64,000 nucleotides of DNA from positions 48,075-112,074 of the forward strand of contig CAYQOU010000004.1 of the NCBI GenBank assembly GCA_964419255.1, written 5' to 3'. This document shows, piece after piece, positions 18,838-27,426 of this stretch; within the stretch, counting starts at the first letter, position 1, and every line of letters begins with the position of its first letter. Both the position numbers and the translations under genes were made by a program. The notes under the pieces were generated by a model. It was not told the DNA's origin. It worked only from the letters and a program-made list of their open reading frames with translations, and made no database searches. Origin of the DNA: CAZPHU01 sp964419255. GTDB taxonomy: Bacteria > Fibrobacterota > Chitinivibrionia > Chitinivibrionales > CAYFVL01.

Positions 18838-19383
18838 TTTTTCAATCGGCCTCTCAAAACTTCTTCAAGACAAAATCTTATTTCCAATGACGGACTTGCC
18901 AGATATAAACCGCACTTTCGGTCGCTTCAACAGGCATTCGATTCGGCTCACCACTTTTTCCATTGGCTTAGTACCTACTCCCGCTCCTTAGATATACGAA
19001 CATTTGCGGAAACGCAGCTCCCCAATAATGCCAGGGATGATGAGCTGATTCGCCCAGGTGATACGTATGAGAGTGTGTTGAATCTTGTTGAAAATACGAA
19101 CGTGGAAATATGCTGGGATGCAGGACATTCATGGCGAAGCTCGCTGTTGAAAAAACAGCCCCCCTTTCCGGCCGCCGACTTTCTCCGGAAAGTAGGACAT
19201 GTACACCTGCATGATGCAGATGGAGATGAGCGCGGCTGGTTTGACGATCACCGTCCTCTCGACGAAGGTAGGAGTCCATGGAAGCAGTATCTGCGCATGC
19301 TTTTCAGCCACACCTATGATAGCCCCTTCATGCTGGAAGTAACCATTGATTCACATTTTTGTGACTATGAAAAAAAACGATGA
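18838..19383 (+). pseudogene. Orphan C-terminal part of a TIM-barrel sugar-phosphate isomerase / endonuclease IV-like protein
   Basis: The frame directly after the bioG-like stop is open for 181 codons. It has no ATG at a sensible place and no ribosome-binding site; the first usable starts are a GTG at 19075 and TTG codons. The encoded text resembles the C-terminal half of AP-endonuclease-2-type TIM barrels: NVEICWDAGHSW (metal-ligand Asp/His region), VGHVHLHDADGDERGW, and a closing MLEVTID. The N-terminal half that should carry the first barrel strands is missing and its place is taken by the biotin gene, so this is probably a 5'-truncated remnant left by a deletion. Confidence 0.6.
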
Positions 19384-19496
19384 ACGGACAGATAAATTAC
19401 GGCAAGGTGTCATCGCAGCACGTGATCCTTAGAATAAATCAAACCCTGCGGGTTCAATCTAAAAAATAGCGCGGATTGTATTTTTTACCTTATTGT

Positions 19497-19530
19497 GCGA
19501 ATCGTTGCGAGAATATCGCCCGATTCAGGT
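19497..19530 (+). repeat. Dispersed 34-bp repeat, copy upstream of bioB
   Basis: Hexamers GAATCG, ATATCG and CGATTC, then AGGT, in the family spacing. It lies about 43-76 bases before the bioB start. A -35-like TTGTAT stands 17 bases ahead of its first hexamer, mirroring the arrangement at bioD. Confidence 0.75.
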
Positions 19531-19572
19531 TTTATTCTTTGTCCTATGATTTTTTTCCAGTTAGAGGTGCTG

Positions 19573-20532
19573 ATGTCTTTTTTTGATCTGGCAGATAATC
19601 TTTATAATAAGGCTATAAATAAACAGACATCCCCACATGACCTCGATACAGTAATAGAATGGCCCGATGACAAGCTGTCAATCCTTTTTGCCTGCTGCGA
19701 TCAGGTCCGCAGGCATTTCTTTAACGACAGGGTAAGCCCGTGTGCCATCATGAACATCAAATCGGGCGGCTGCAGTGAGGATTGTGCGTTCTGTTCCCAA
19801 TCATCTCACAATAAGGCAACGGTCTCGGTCAAACCGATGTCGGAGCGAAAGCAAATTCTGGATGCCTACTCGGCGGCTCAACATTGTGACCTTGATTTCG
19901 GCGTCGTCTCCAGTGGCAGAAAGCTCTCACCTTCCGATCTTCACTCATTGATCGATACGATTTCTTCCTGTGAAGGACCGGTGCATGCATCGCTGGGCAT
20001 ACTTTCCGACGAAGAATTCCGAAAACTTCGACAGGCTGGAGTTGTTTGCTACAACCACAATCTGGAGACAAGCCGGAACCACTTCTCAAATATCGTAACT
20101 ACTCATAATTATGATCAGCGTATCAAGACAGTAAAAAGAGCCAAAGCAGCAGGCATGTCCGTGTGCTGCGGAGGGATCTTCGGAATGGGAGAACGATGGG
20201 AGGACCGGAAAGATTTGTGTATGGAGCTTCGAAATCTCGATGTCGATACGGTACCGATCAATTTCCTGAATGCAATTGAGGGGACCAGGGTAGGCCGACC
20301 CAAAGAATCACCTCTTGAGTTCCTCAAAATAGTTGCTCTTTTTCGAATAGGACTTCCCGACAAAAACATAAAGGTATGCGGTGGTCGAGAGGTTAACCTT
20401 GGCAAACTGCAGGGGATGATGTTTTATGCGGGGGCAAATGGGTACATCAGCGGTGACTATCTTACCACCAGCGGCGACAGTATCGATTCGGACGACACCA
20501 TGCTCAAGGGGTTGGGACTGAAAAAATTATGA
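19573..20532 (+). CDS. bioB: Biotin synthase
   Basis: Radical-SAM enzyme that inserts sulfur into dethiobiotin to make biotin. 319 residues from ATG 19573, chosen because AGAGGTG lies just upstream; the frame extends further left, but those residues are not BioB-like. The radical-SAM cysteine motif C-x3-C-x2-C is in GGCSEDCAFCSQS. NFLNAIEGT and KVCGGREVNLG are BioB signatures. It is separated from bioDFG by the decayed TIM-barrel gene and a repeat. bioA is not in the window. Confidence 0.95.
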   Translation: MSFFDLADNLYNKAINKQTSPHDLDTVIEWPDDKLSILFACCDQVRRHFFNDRVSPCAIMNIKSGGCSEDCAFCSQSSHNKATVSVKPMSERKQILDAYSAAQHCDLDFGVVSSGRKLSPSDLHSLIDTISSCEGPVHASLGILSDEEFRKLRQAGVVCYNHNLETSRNHFSNIVTTHNYDQRIKTVKRAKAAGMSVCCGGIFGMGERWEDRKDLCMELRNLDVDTVPINFLNAIEGTRVGRPKESPLEFLKIVALFRIGLPDKNIKVCGGREVNLGKLQGMMFYAGANGYISGDYLTTSGDSIDSDDTMLKGLGLKKL

Positions 20533-20539
20533 ATTTCGT

Positions 20540-21556
20540 TTAATCCTGCCGATTCCGGCCTTCCCACTCGAGCGCTTTTCGGGTAACTGCACGCACAAAT
20601 TCACCTTTTGACCAGGTATACCGTTCCCGATCATCGCTGTATTGTGTGACGATTTGTCTTTTCAGCCTACTGTACTCAGCTGCTTCTTTCGGATGTGAAC
20701 GCAGGTAGTCTCTAAAGGAAAGCCGCTCCCACATATCATGGTCACGAGGAGCCAGATGCACATGAAGCACTCTCTTTCCCATAAAAGAATCCCGCTTTAT
20801 GAGCATCATATGATTGCTGTACCAGCAATATTCCCATTCTTCCGTCAGTTTCGGAAGCATTCTTTCACGTGCACGTGAAAATGATGGTACCTCGGCAAGA
20901 ATATCCACGATCGGCTTTGCCCATATGCCGGGAATCGCCGTACTGCCAAAATGCTCGGTCCGTCTGATAATGTCGGATCCGAAGTATGATTTGAGCCATC
21001 GGGAGAATTTCTGATATTGCCGCGACCATGTGGGATCGTACTCCGCCAGTTGAATCTGATCTCCATTTACATATTCTTTTTGGGCATCCTCAAAAAGGTT
21101 AAATGAAATCCAGAAATCGGCACGAGCCGGCCTGCCCAAAAGCTCTGGTGCAAAAAATTGCGGTATTGAAAAATCACCGACCTCCCACTTTTGGCCATGA
21201 AGAAAAACGTTTTTTTTCCAACGCCATTCGATTGGCAGCTCGATCATTTCAGATGGTCTGTCATCGATTGATTTTAAAATTGTTAACGAATGATCGGTAA
21301 GTTTCCAGCAGACAGCATCCAGCGGTAAAAGATCAGGGGCAGTCGTCTGATACCCCACAAATAGAAACGTAAGGTCACCATCGATACAACTCTCGTAAGC
21401 GGTTCGACGCATCGGGTCAGTAAGACTTGGGAGATCATTTGAGAGGCTGAATGCCTCGATGTAAAAGTCCAGCAGGCTCTCTTCCGGCACACTGCATGAT
21501 CGAAAAACCTTCTGTTTACCTGCAAGATAAAGAGGAAATGCTGAATTACTATGCAT
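20540..21556 (-). CDS. GrpB (UPF0157) domain protein with an extra N-terminal domain
   Basis: 338 residues. Residues from about 165 to the end match the GrpB/UPF0157 nucleotidyltransferase-like fold: IQLAEYDPTWSRQYQKFSRW, EHFGSTAIPGIWAKPIVDIL and HVHLAPRDHDMWERLSFRDYL. The first roughly 160 residues form a separate domain that I do not recognise; stand-alone GrpB proteins are about 170-180 residues. The biochemical role of GrpB is not established. Convergent with bioB, with only 7 bases between stop codons. Confidence 0.75.
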   Translation of the reverse strand: MHSNSAFPLYLAGKQKVFRSCSVPEESLLDFYIEAFSLSNDLPSLTDPMRRTAYESCIDGDLTFLFVGYQTTAPDLLPLDAVCWKLTDHSLTILKSIDDRPSEMIELPIEWRWKKNVFLHGQKWEVGDFSIPQFFAPELLGRPARADFWISFNLFEDAQKEYVNGDQIQLAEYDPTWSRQYQKFSRWLKSYFGSDIIRRTEHFGSTAIPGIWAKPIVDILAEVPSFSRARERMLPKLTEEWEYCWYSNHMMLIKRDSFMGKRVLHVHLAPRDHDMWERLSFRDYLRSHPKEAAEYSRLKRQIVTQYSDDRERYTWSKGEFVRAVTRKALEWEGRNRQD

Positions 21557-21656
21557 GATGGTTGCTCAGGTAAATGTACATATTCTGACTGTGAAAAAAA
21601 ATGCACCGCCAGCAGACGATGCATTGTACTCGTGTCTTAGAGAGAAAAATCGTGGT

Positions 21657-22541
21657 CTACGATCTTTTCTTGAATCCAACCTGAAGGTCCTCGAAGGTCA
21701 TGTGACGATCTTTACTGCCGTCTGTTATCTCATTATCATAGGTCCGTTTATCTTCTCTAATCCATTGTTTTTTCTTATGATGATACTTCCAGAAAGTCTG
21801 TTTTGGACACTTCTCATGAGCTATGCGGAAGAAAATCGTATCATTTTTCACATCGTATTTACCATCGGAGATAAAGTGCCAATCTTCCTTAAAATACTTG
21901 CTGCTCTTACCGGATTTTTTCTCATCGATATGGATACTGCCGTCTCTGCCGAAGTTGTAGGTGCGAATCTCTCGCGCGTTAAGCCCCGGGCCATCCTCCA
22001 CCATGTAGCTGACCCATTTGGTTCCGGCGATTTTTTTCTTTACCTCCTGCGCTTTTTCTTCCGCCTCGTGCAGATACTCCGTCAGAGAGTCAAGATGCTG
22101 CAGGTTTTCGTTTGCCTGAAGGAGCCAGTTTTTGCTGGTGAATGAATCGGCAACCGCAATAATGCTGTCAGCGGTAGCCAGCTGCAAACCAGTCAGATCG
22201 CCCTTTGCTTCGGTAACCTTTTCGCGTAGTGAAGAAACAGCCGGCTTCAGCTTCGTCATTTGATCGTTGTACCACTGCTCTGCTGCATCAAGGGTAATAA
22301 TAAGCGAATCGGCACTCTTTTTGGTATGTCCCCCGGCAGCACTTCCCGTCTTCTGAGCAGCCTTTACCTGAAAAAGAAATATTTTGGACTTTGAGAGCAC
22401 ACTGTCGGGCACTCCTTTTGCTGTCAGATCCTCGATGCGTTGTTGCGCCTGAGCAAGCTGCTCCTCATTCATACCACACCCGATCAGAGTGACAGCTGCC
22501 GCCAATCCGCCGGCAATTAATACATGCTTGATGGAAATCAT
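21657..22541 (-). CDS. Lipoprotein with coiled-coil region, unknown function
   Basis: 294 residues. The signal peptide ends in lipobox LIGC (Cys near residue 22). Residues 25-170 are helical with heptad-like patterns (EEQLAQAQQRIEDL, EYLHEAEEKAQEVKKK). A C-terminal beta-rich domain begins near GTKWVSYMVEDGP. A strong AAGGAGGAG ribosome-binding site precedes the ATG. No family is recognised. It lies downstream of the Ser/Thr kinase on the same strand, with 207 bases between. Confidence 0.75.
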   Translation of the reverse strand: MISIKHVLIAGGLAAAVTLIGCGMNEEQLAQAQQRIEDLTAKGVPDSVLSKSKIFLFQVKAAQKTGSAAGGHTKKSADSLIITLDAAEQWYNDQMTKLKPAVSSLREKVTEAKGDLTGLQLATADSIIAVADSFTSKNWLLQANENLQHLDSLTEYLHEAEEKAQEVKKKIAGTKWVSYMVEDGPGLNAREIRTYNFGRDGSIHIDEKKSGKSSKYFKEDWHFISDGKYDVKNDTIFFRIAHEKCPKQTFWKYHHKKKQWIREDKRTYDNEITDGSKDRHMTFEDLQVGFKKRS

Positions 22542-22594
22542 CCCCGCTCCTCCTTTTTTAGATTGTATGTTCGATACCTGTCCTCCGTATTCTA

Positions 22595-22613
22595 CCGTCC
22601 CACCGCGGGACGG
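22595..22613. other. GC-rich hairpin upstream of the lipoprotein gene
   Basis: Perfect 7-bp stem CCGTCCC / GGGACGG with a 5-base loop, and possible outer pairing of TCCTCC with GGAGGA. There is no T-run on either strand, so it is not a clear intrinsic terminator. It could be a leader structure of the lipoprotein mRNA. Confidence 0.35.
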
Positions 22614-22748
22614 GAGGATGGCTGAAGGATAAGCACGATTTTCTTTTCTCAGTGATTTGCCTATGTACAGTGTCTGTTAATTGCTTGAGCTTTATTCCTT
22701 TACCTCCAATTTGCCGGACTCTTAAAAAGATCTGTTCACTTACATTTA

Positions 22749-23903
22749 TCAGTGAATCAGATAGGTGGCAAAAAGTTTCAATGGTTCGTAATTCATTTCA
22801 ATAGCCATCCCGGCAATAACAAGTATCGTGGCACTAAGCAGAATAACCAGTAAAATAAGAGTGAACTTTTGCATTTTACCCCAATTATCTATAGCTTTAA
22901 TGACATCTTCCATGCTCTGAAAGCGTTTGTCCCGGTTACGATTCATCATCTTTTTTACAATACCGGCTGTTGAGCGGGAGATCTTTTTATTATACCTTCG
23001 CGGAGACACCCAGTTTCCGAACACGTGTTTACGAAGTATCTCTTGCGAGTTGCTCCCGGTGTATACGGTTCTGCCGGTCAGTGCAAAATAGAAGGTCGCA
23101 CCCAGGGAATAGATATCACACCGCCCATCTATGTTTCTCTCGCCCTGTACCTGTTCGGGGGATGCATAATAAACCGAACCAACCATAAATCCTTCTTTGG
23201 TAAGTGTCATGTGATCGGCATCCTGATGCATAACCACACCAAAATCGGTCAGCTTTGCGTCCCCGGACTTATCAAGAAGAATATTCTCGGGTTTCACATC
23301 CCGATGTATGACGCTGTTTTTGTGCGCATATGCCAGCGCCTGAGCGGTTTGCCGGATAAGACGCAACACTTCCCTTTCCGGCAAAAAACCGTCTTGCTCC
23401 ACCTTTCGCTGCAAAGAAACACCGTCCACAAGCTCCATAGCAAAAAAATAACGCCGTTTTACCTTTCCCGCATCAAAAATCTGTACGATATTGACATGAT
23501 TGAGCTTAGCCAGGGCGCGAATTTCCTGGAGGAAACGACTCAGGTTGTTCTGGTCACGGGTGTAATTGTAGTTTAGTACCTTTACTGCCACTTCCCGATT
23601 CATCATCTCATGAACCGCCTCGTATACCTTACCCATCCCCCCCTTACCCAGCATCTCCCCGAGACGATATGCCCCAAAAAGAGAACCTTTCTCCGCCAGA
23701 TCACTCAGCTCCGTGAGCTCATCCAACTGCTGACGGTTAAGCAGCCCCTGCTTCAACAGAATCTCTTCCATTGTAGATTCAAGACCGATTCTGGTGCTTT
23801 TACGCAACAGATCCTTACATTCATTGAGCTGTTGCTCCGATATCCACTTCCTCTCAAGAGCCAGTTTTACCACAGGTGTAGTATATTTAACGCGAGTAGC
23901 CAT
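22749..23903 (-). CDS. Membrane-anchored Ser/Thr protein kinase
   Basis: 384 residues. Hanks-type kinase core at about 78-335: glycine loop LGKGGMGKVYEA, lysine 108 in VAVKVL, catalytic HRDVKPEN (Asp 202), DFG at 220-222, and SPEQVQG as the APE-equivalent. One membrane helix near 345-368 leaves only about 15 periplasmic residues, so there is no external sensor domain. The first 75 residues are a separate helical domain (ISEQQLNECKDLL repeated in style at LLNRQQLDELTELS) that resembles the small N-terminal domain of type II/IV secretion ATPases. Confidence 0.88.
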   Translation of the reverse strand: MATRVKYTTPVVKLALERKWISEQQLNECKDLLRKSTRIGLESTMEEILLKQGLLNRQQLDELTELSDLAEKGSLFGAYRLGEMLGKGGMGKVYEAVHEMMNREVAVKVLNYNYTRDQNNLSRFLQEIRALAKLNHVNIVQIFDAGKVKRRYFFAMELVDGVSLQRKVEQDGFLPEREVLRLIRQTAQALAYAHKNSVIHRDVKPENILLDKSGDAKLTDFGVVMHQDADHMTLTKEGFMVGSVYYASPEQVQGERNIDGRCDIYSLGATFYFALTGRTVYTGSNSQEILRKHVFGNWVSPRRYNKKISRSTAGIVKKMMNRNRDKRFQSMEDVIKAIDNWGKMQKFTLILLVILLSATILVIAGMAIEMNYEPLKLFATYLIH

Positions 23904-24046
23904 ACATTTACGGGAGCTTGTTTGGATCCTAAATAATAGATAGTGATTACTAATATAGTATCGCGTTCACGGGTGTTCAGAAAAACATCACACATGTCTC
24001 AAAAAAAAGGTAAAAGCGACAATAGAGAGTCCCATGTCAGCAGAAC

Positions 24047-27000
24047 TTAGTTTTGCTGGGATTTCATTTTCTTCCGCTCTGTAATAACATATAATGCAGG
24101 GATTATAAAGAAGGTCAGCGCCGTTGACACCAGCACTCCCCCGATTGCAGTAATGGCAAAGGGTGCTCTGATCTGCCCGCCGCTTCCAAAAGCAAGTGCC
24201 TGAGGAAGCATTGCCAAAACGATTGCCAGATTCATCATCAGAATAGCTTTAATTTTAGTTTTTCCAGCCTCGATAATTGCATCCCGAGAAGAAAGCCCCT
24301 GCTCTCGACGCAGTTGCCGGGCATAATCGATCAACAAAATAGCATTATTGACCACGATTCCCACCAACATGATTATGGACATATTGGATATCATAGAGAA
24401 TGTGTTGCCGGTTAGAAATAGCGCCCAAATAACACCGATCAGCCCCAAAGGAAGAGTCAACCAGATCACCAGCGCCATCAGAAGAGACTCCAGAATCGCC
24501 GCAAGCACCATATAGGTGAGAATAACTGCAAGCAACCCTGCAATCATCAGCTGCTGATTGGATTCCTGCATCATATCCTGATCACCTCCAAAGCCGATAG
24601 AATAATCTGCATCCAACGGTATAGAGCTGAATTTCTTTTTCAGCTCAGCAGTTTTTTCTCCTGTGGAGCCACCAGAGACATTGGCCATGACAGTGACCAT
24701 GCGCTGGCGATTTTTCCGCATTATGGATGCTTCACCATCCGCAAAGATAATATCTGCCACAGACTTAATCGGTACCATCCCCTTCTGTGTAGGAATGGTC
24801 ATGTCTTCGATCTCACGTATTGTGTTTCGGTCCTGCTTGGCAATTTGTACCCGTATCGGATAGTCTTCATCAGCCTCTCTGAAAAGAGCCTGATCATTAC
24901 CGGTCATCGAAAAGCGCATCATGCCGCCCAGGGCCTGCACAGTCAGTGAGGCCGCAGTGTTGGATGATAAGCCATAGTGCTCAAGCCGCTCGCGATCGGG
25001 AATTATCTGAATTTCGGGTTTATTACCTTTCCATGAGAGCTTGATATCGGTCAGCCCTTGAACCTCTTTCATCTTGACCCGCACCGAATCGGTTAGCGAA
25101 AGTATGGTATTGAGATCTGTTCCGGTCACCTCAATCTGTATATCCGCCTCCCCTGGGCCACCCATGGTTTTCATGGGATAGACAAAAATACGTGCATCAG
25201 GAAGATCAACAAGTTGCGCTCGAAACTCCGAAATAACCTCTTCCGTAGATCTTTTTCGCTCTGAAGTCCCAACAAATCGAGCGATGATCTGCCCATAGTA
25301 TACACCCGTATTTACGCCGCTTCCGCCGATGGAAGTCACTATGCTCTCAACCTCCGGAAGTTTGCGGGTACGCTCCTCCAGAACAGACATAAGCCTGTCC
25401 GTCAGATGAAGCGGTGTGCCGGGAGGTAACTCAAGATCTATGATCATATAGCCCTGATCCCCCTGGGCCATAAATTCGCTGCCAATCCGCGGAGCAACAA
25501 CAAACAAGGAAAAAGCAAAGAGAAAAACAGTAAAAATGAGCGCCATACCAATTTTTACTTTGCTGTAAACAAGGGAGTGTAGTAGTCTGCCGTATGAATT
25601 TTGCACCTTTTTCATCAGGCGCTCGATCAGATGATCCTTGTTGCCATGCGTATTCCGCCCGGACAACATTCGCGAAGCCATGAGAGGCGTAAGGGTGAAT
25701 GAGAGCAGCAGCGATGCAAGGGTGGCAAACACGATGGTCAATCCAAGAGCCCTGAAAATACTGCCCGTGATGCCGCCGGTGGTTGCGATAGGCAGAAAAA
25801 CCGCAAGGTTTGTCAAAGCAGACGCAAGCACCGCAACCGCAATTTCACCGGTTCCAATCTCGGCAGCCCTCTTCACCGGCAGTCCTTTGTTTCGAACGCG
25901 AACGATATTCTCCAGCACAATGATCGCATTCGTTACCAGAATTCCAACCGAAATACTGAGAGCCATCAATGTAACAATGTTGAGGGAAAACCCCGCGGCC
26001 TCCATTGCCACAAACGCCATAATCACCGAGGCAGGCATAGTGATCGCCGCAATAAGCATCAGTTTCCAGTCGTAGAGGAAGAGCAGCAGAATCAGAGACG
26101 TCAGTATAATACCCAATGCCATGCTGCTGTACGTGTCATTGACCGAGTCGCGAATGAATGTTGAGTTGTCCTGTGCGACCTGCAGAGCAAATCCGTCAGC
26201 CAAATTGCTGTTTATGAGTTGGATCTGCTCAACGACGCTTTTGGCAACATCCATCGTGTTTGCATCCGGTCTCTTTTGGATGGCAAAATTTACGGCTTCC
26301 TTTCCCTGGAAACGGGCTTTTTCTCGAACCTCCTCATGTGAATCGATAACATCCGCGATCTCCGAAAGCAAAACGGTATACTGCACAGGCTCCCGCCCCA
26401 TCTTCATCGCCGGAATTTTGATATTGGCAATATCATCTACCGATGTAAACTCCCCCTGTACCCGTACGGTGTATTCTCGGAACGCACCGGTGACCTGCCC
26501 GGCCGGAAAATTTGCACTCTGGGCCTGTATGAGAGGATACACCTGAAAAATGGACAGGTTGTGGGCATCCATCTTCTCTTTACGCAAATTAACCTGTATC
26601 TCACGCTGTTTTCCACCCTGCACCTCAATGTTGGCCACACCGGTTATGCGTGCCAGCCGGTCCTTTATCTGCTGATCGGCCATGCGACGAAGCTGCTCGG
26701 AGGAAGCCGGTCCTATCAGAGCAACACGCATAATCGGTTCATCATTGGGGTCGAATTTACCTATGACAGGCCGCTCCAGGTCGTCGGGCAAATGGTAGAG
26801 AATAGCATCAATTTTGTCTTTAACCTCGATTGCCGCCATATCCGCATCGATTGACATATCGAATTCAAGAACAATGAAACTGACGCCCTCCATACAGTAT
26901 GAGGTCACATTTTTGAGCCCCGCAATTGTGGTCATCTGTTCTTCGACCGGCTTTACAACCGATGTTTCAATCTCCTGTGGGCCCGCGCCCGGATAGATCG

Positions 27001-27145
27001 CCTGAACGGTTACATATGGTAGATCCATCTCGGGCATCAGATCGACAGGGAGTCGGGTGAAACTGTAGATGCCAAACAAAACGAAAGCAAGGATCACCAT
27101 TATTATGGCAAGCGGCTTTCGTATACTTGTATGTGCTAGTACCAT
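24047..27145 (-). CDS. RND-family multidrug efflux transporter (AcrB/HAE1-like)
   Basis: 1032 residues, the usual length for a hydrophobe/amphiphile RND pump. It works as an inner-membrane trimer using the proton gradient. Family features: the first helix MVLAHTSIRKPLAIIMVILA, two large periplasmic loops, the GILVTNAIIVLENIVR helix-4 segment, and the second-half VGIVVNNAILLIDYARQLR. The helix-4 pair of aspartates typical of drug pumps is not seen as DD, so substrate range is open. CAGGA precedes the ATG. It is the third gene of the tolC-mfp-rnd operon, and the sequence gap lies between it and the fusion protein. Confidence 0.93.
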   Translation of the reverse strand: MVLAHTSIRKPLAIIMVILAFVLFGIYSFTRLPVDLMPEMDLPYVTVQAIYPGAGPQEIETSVVKPVEEQMTTIAGLKNVTSYCMEGVSFIVLEFDMSIDADMAAIEVKDKIDAILYHLPDDLERPVIGKFDPNDEPIMRVALIGPASSEQLRRMADQQIKDRLARITGVANIEVQGGKQREIQVNLRKEKMDAHNLSIFQVYPLIQAQSANFPAGQVTGAFREYTVRVQGEFTSVDDIANIKIPAMKMGREPVQYTVLLSEIADVIDSHEEVREKARFQGKEAVNFAIQKRPDANTMDVAKSVVEQIQLINSNLADGFALQVAQDNSTFIRDSVNDTYSSMALGIILTSLILLLFLYDWKLMLIAAITMPASVIMAFVAMEAAGFSLNIVTLMALSISVGILVTNAIIVLENIVRVRNKGLPVKRAAEIGTGEIAVAVLASALTNLAVFLPIATTGGITGSIFRALGLTIVFATLASLLLSFTLTPLMASRMLSGRNTHGNKDHLIERLMKKVQNSYGRLLHSLVYSKVKIGMALIFTVFLFAFSLFVVAPRIGSEFMAQGDQGYMIIDLELPPGTPLHLTDRLMSVLEERTRKLPEVESIVTSIGGSGVNTGVYYGQIIARFVGTSERKRSTEEVISEFRAQLVDLPDARIFVYPMKTMGGPGEADIQIEVTGTDLNTILSLTDSVRVKMKEVQGLTDIKLSWKGNKPEIQIIPDRERLEHYGLSSNTAASLTVQALGGMMRFSMTGNDQALFREADEDYPIRVQIAKQDRNTIREIEDMTIPTQKGMVPIKSVADIIFADGEASIMRKNRQRMVTVMANVSGGSTGEKTAELKKKFSSIPLDADYSIGFGGDQDMMQESNQQLMIAGLLAVILTYMVLAAILESLLMALVIWLTLPLGLIGVIWALFLTGNTFSMISNMSIIMLVGIVVNNAILLIDYARQLRREQGLSSRDAIIEAGKTKIKAILMMNLAIVLAMLPQALAFGSGGQIRAPFAITAIGGVLVSTALTFFIIPALYVITERKKMKSQQN

Positions 27146-27260
27146 TTCGTGTCCTGTTAAAAATTCATTTCTTGTGTATGAATGAATAGATCCGGTATCA
27201 ATTTCTGCTCAGAACAGATTCAGAAACAAATCGTGCTTTTACGTTTTCTCCTTCCGACCT

Positions 27261-27360
27261 NNNNNNNNNNNNNNNNNNNNNNNNNNNNNNNNNNNNNNNN
27301 NNNNNNNNNNNNNNNNNNNNNNNNNNNNNNNNNNNNNNNNNNNNNNNNNNNNNNNNNNNN
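27261..27360. other. Assembly gap (100 N)
   Basis: Run of 100 undetermined bases between the membrane-fusion gene and the RND gene. 100 is a conventional scaffold-gap size, so the true length is unknown. The join is supported by the consistent MFP/RND/TolC gene content on both sides. Confidence 0.98.
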
Positions 27361-27393
27361 GACGAGAAAAAAGCGGTCAGACATCGGACCCAA

Positions 27394-27426
27394 ATCATAA
27401 TTGAGCGATTCTAGTCGACGATTCGG
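27394..27426 (-). repeat. Dispersed 34-bp repeat, copy overlapping the 3' end of the MFP gene
   Basis: On the minus strand the hexamers read GAATCG, GAATCG and CAATTA. The first spacer is one base shorter than consensus. Its first third forms the last codons and stop of the membrane-fusion gene, so this copy contributes to a coding sequence. Confidence 0.6.

Noticed and set aside
18835..19383. Possible stop-codon readthrough or selenocysteine at the BioG-like TGA
   Set aside because: The frame match has a one-in-three chance, the BioG-like protein is already full length, there is no SECIS-like hairpin evident, and the downstream text belongs to an unrelated barrel family.
21555..22145. 196-codon plus-strand hydrophobic frame
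   Set aside because: Antisense to the lipoprotein gene, which has a lipobox and strong ribosome-binding site.
27182..27400. Short frames across the N run
   Set aside because: They depend on undetermined bases and have no recognisable content.
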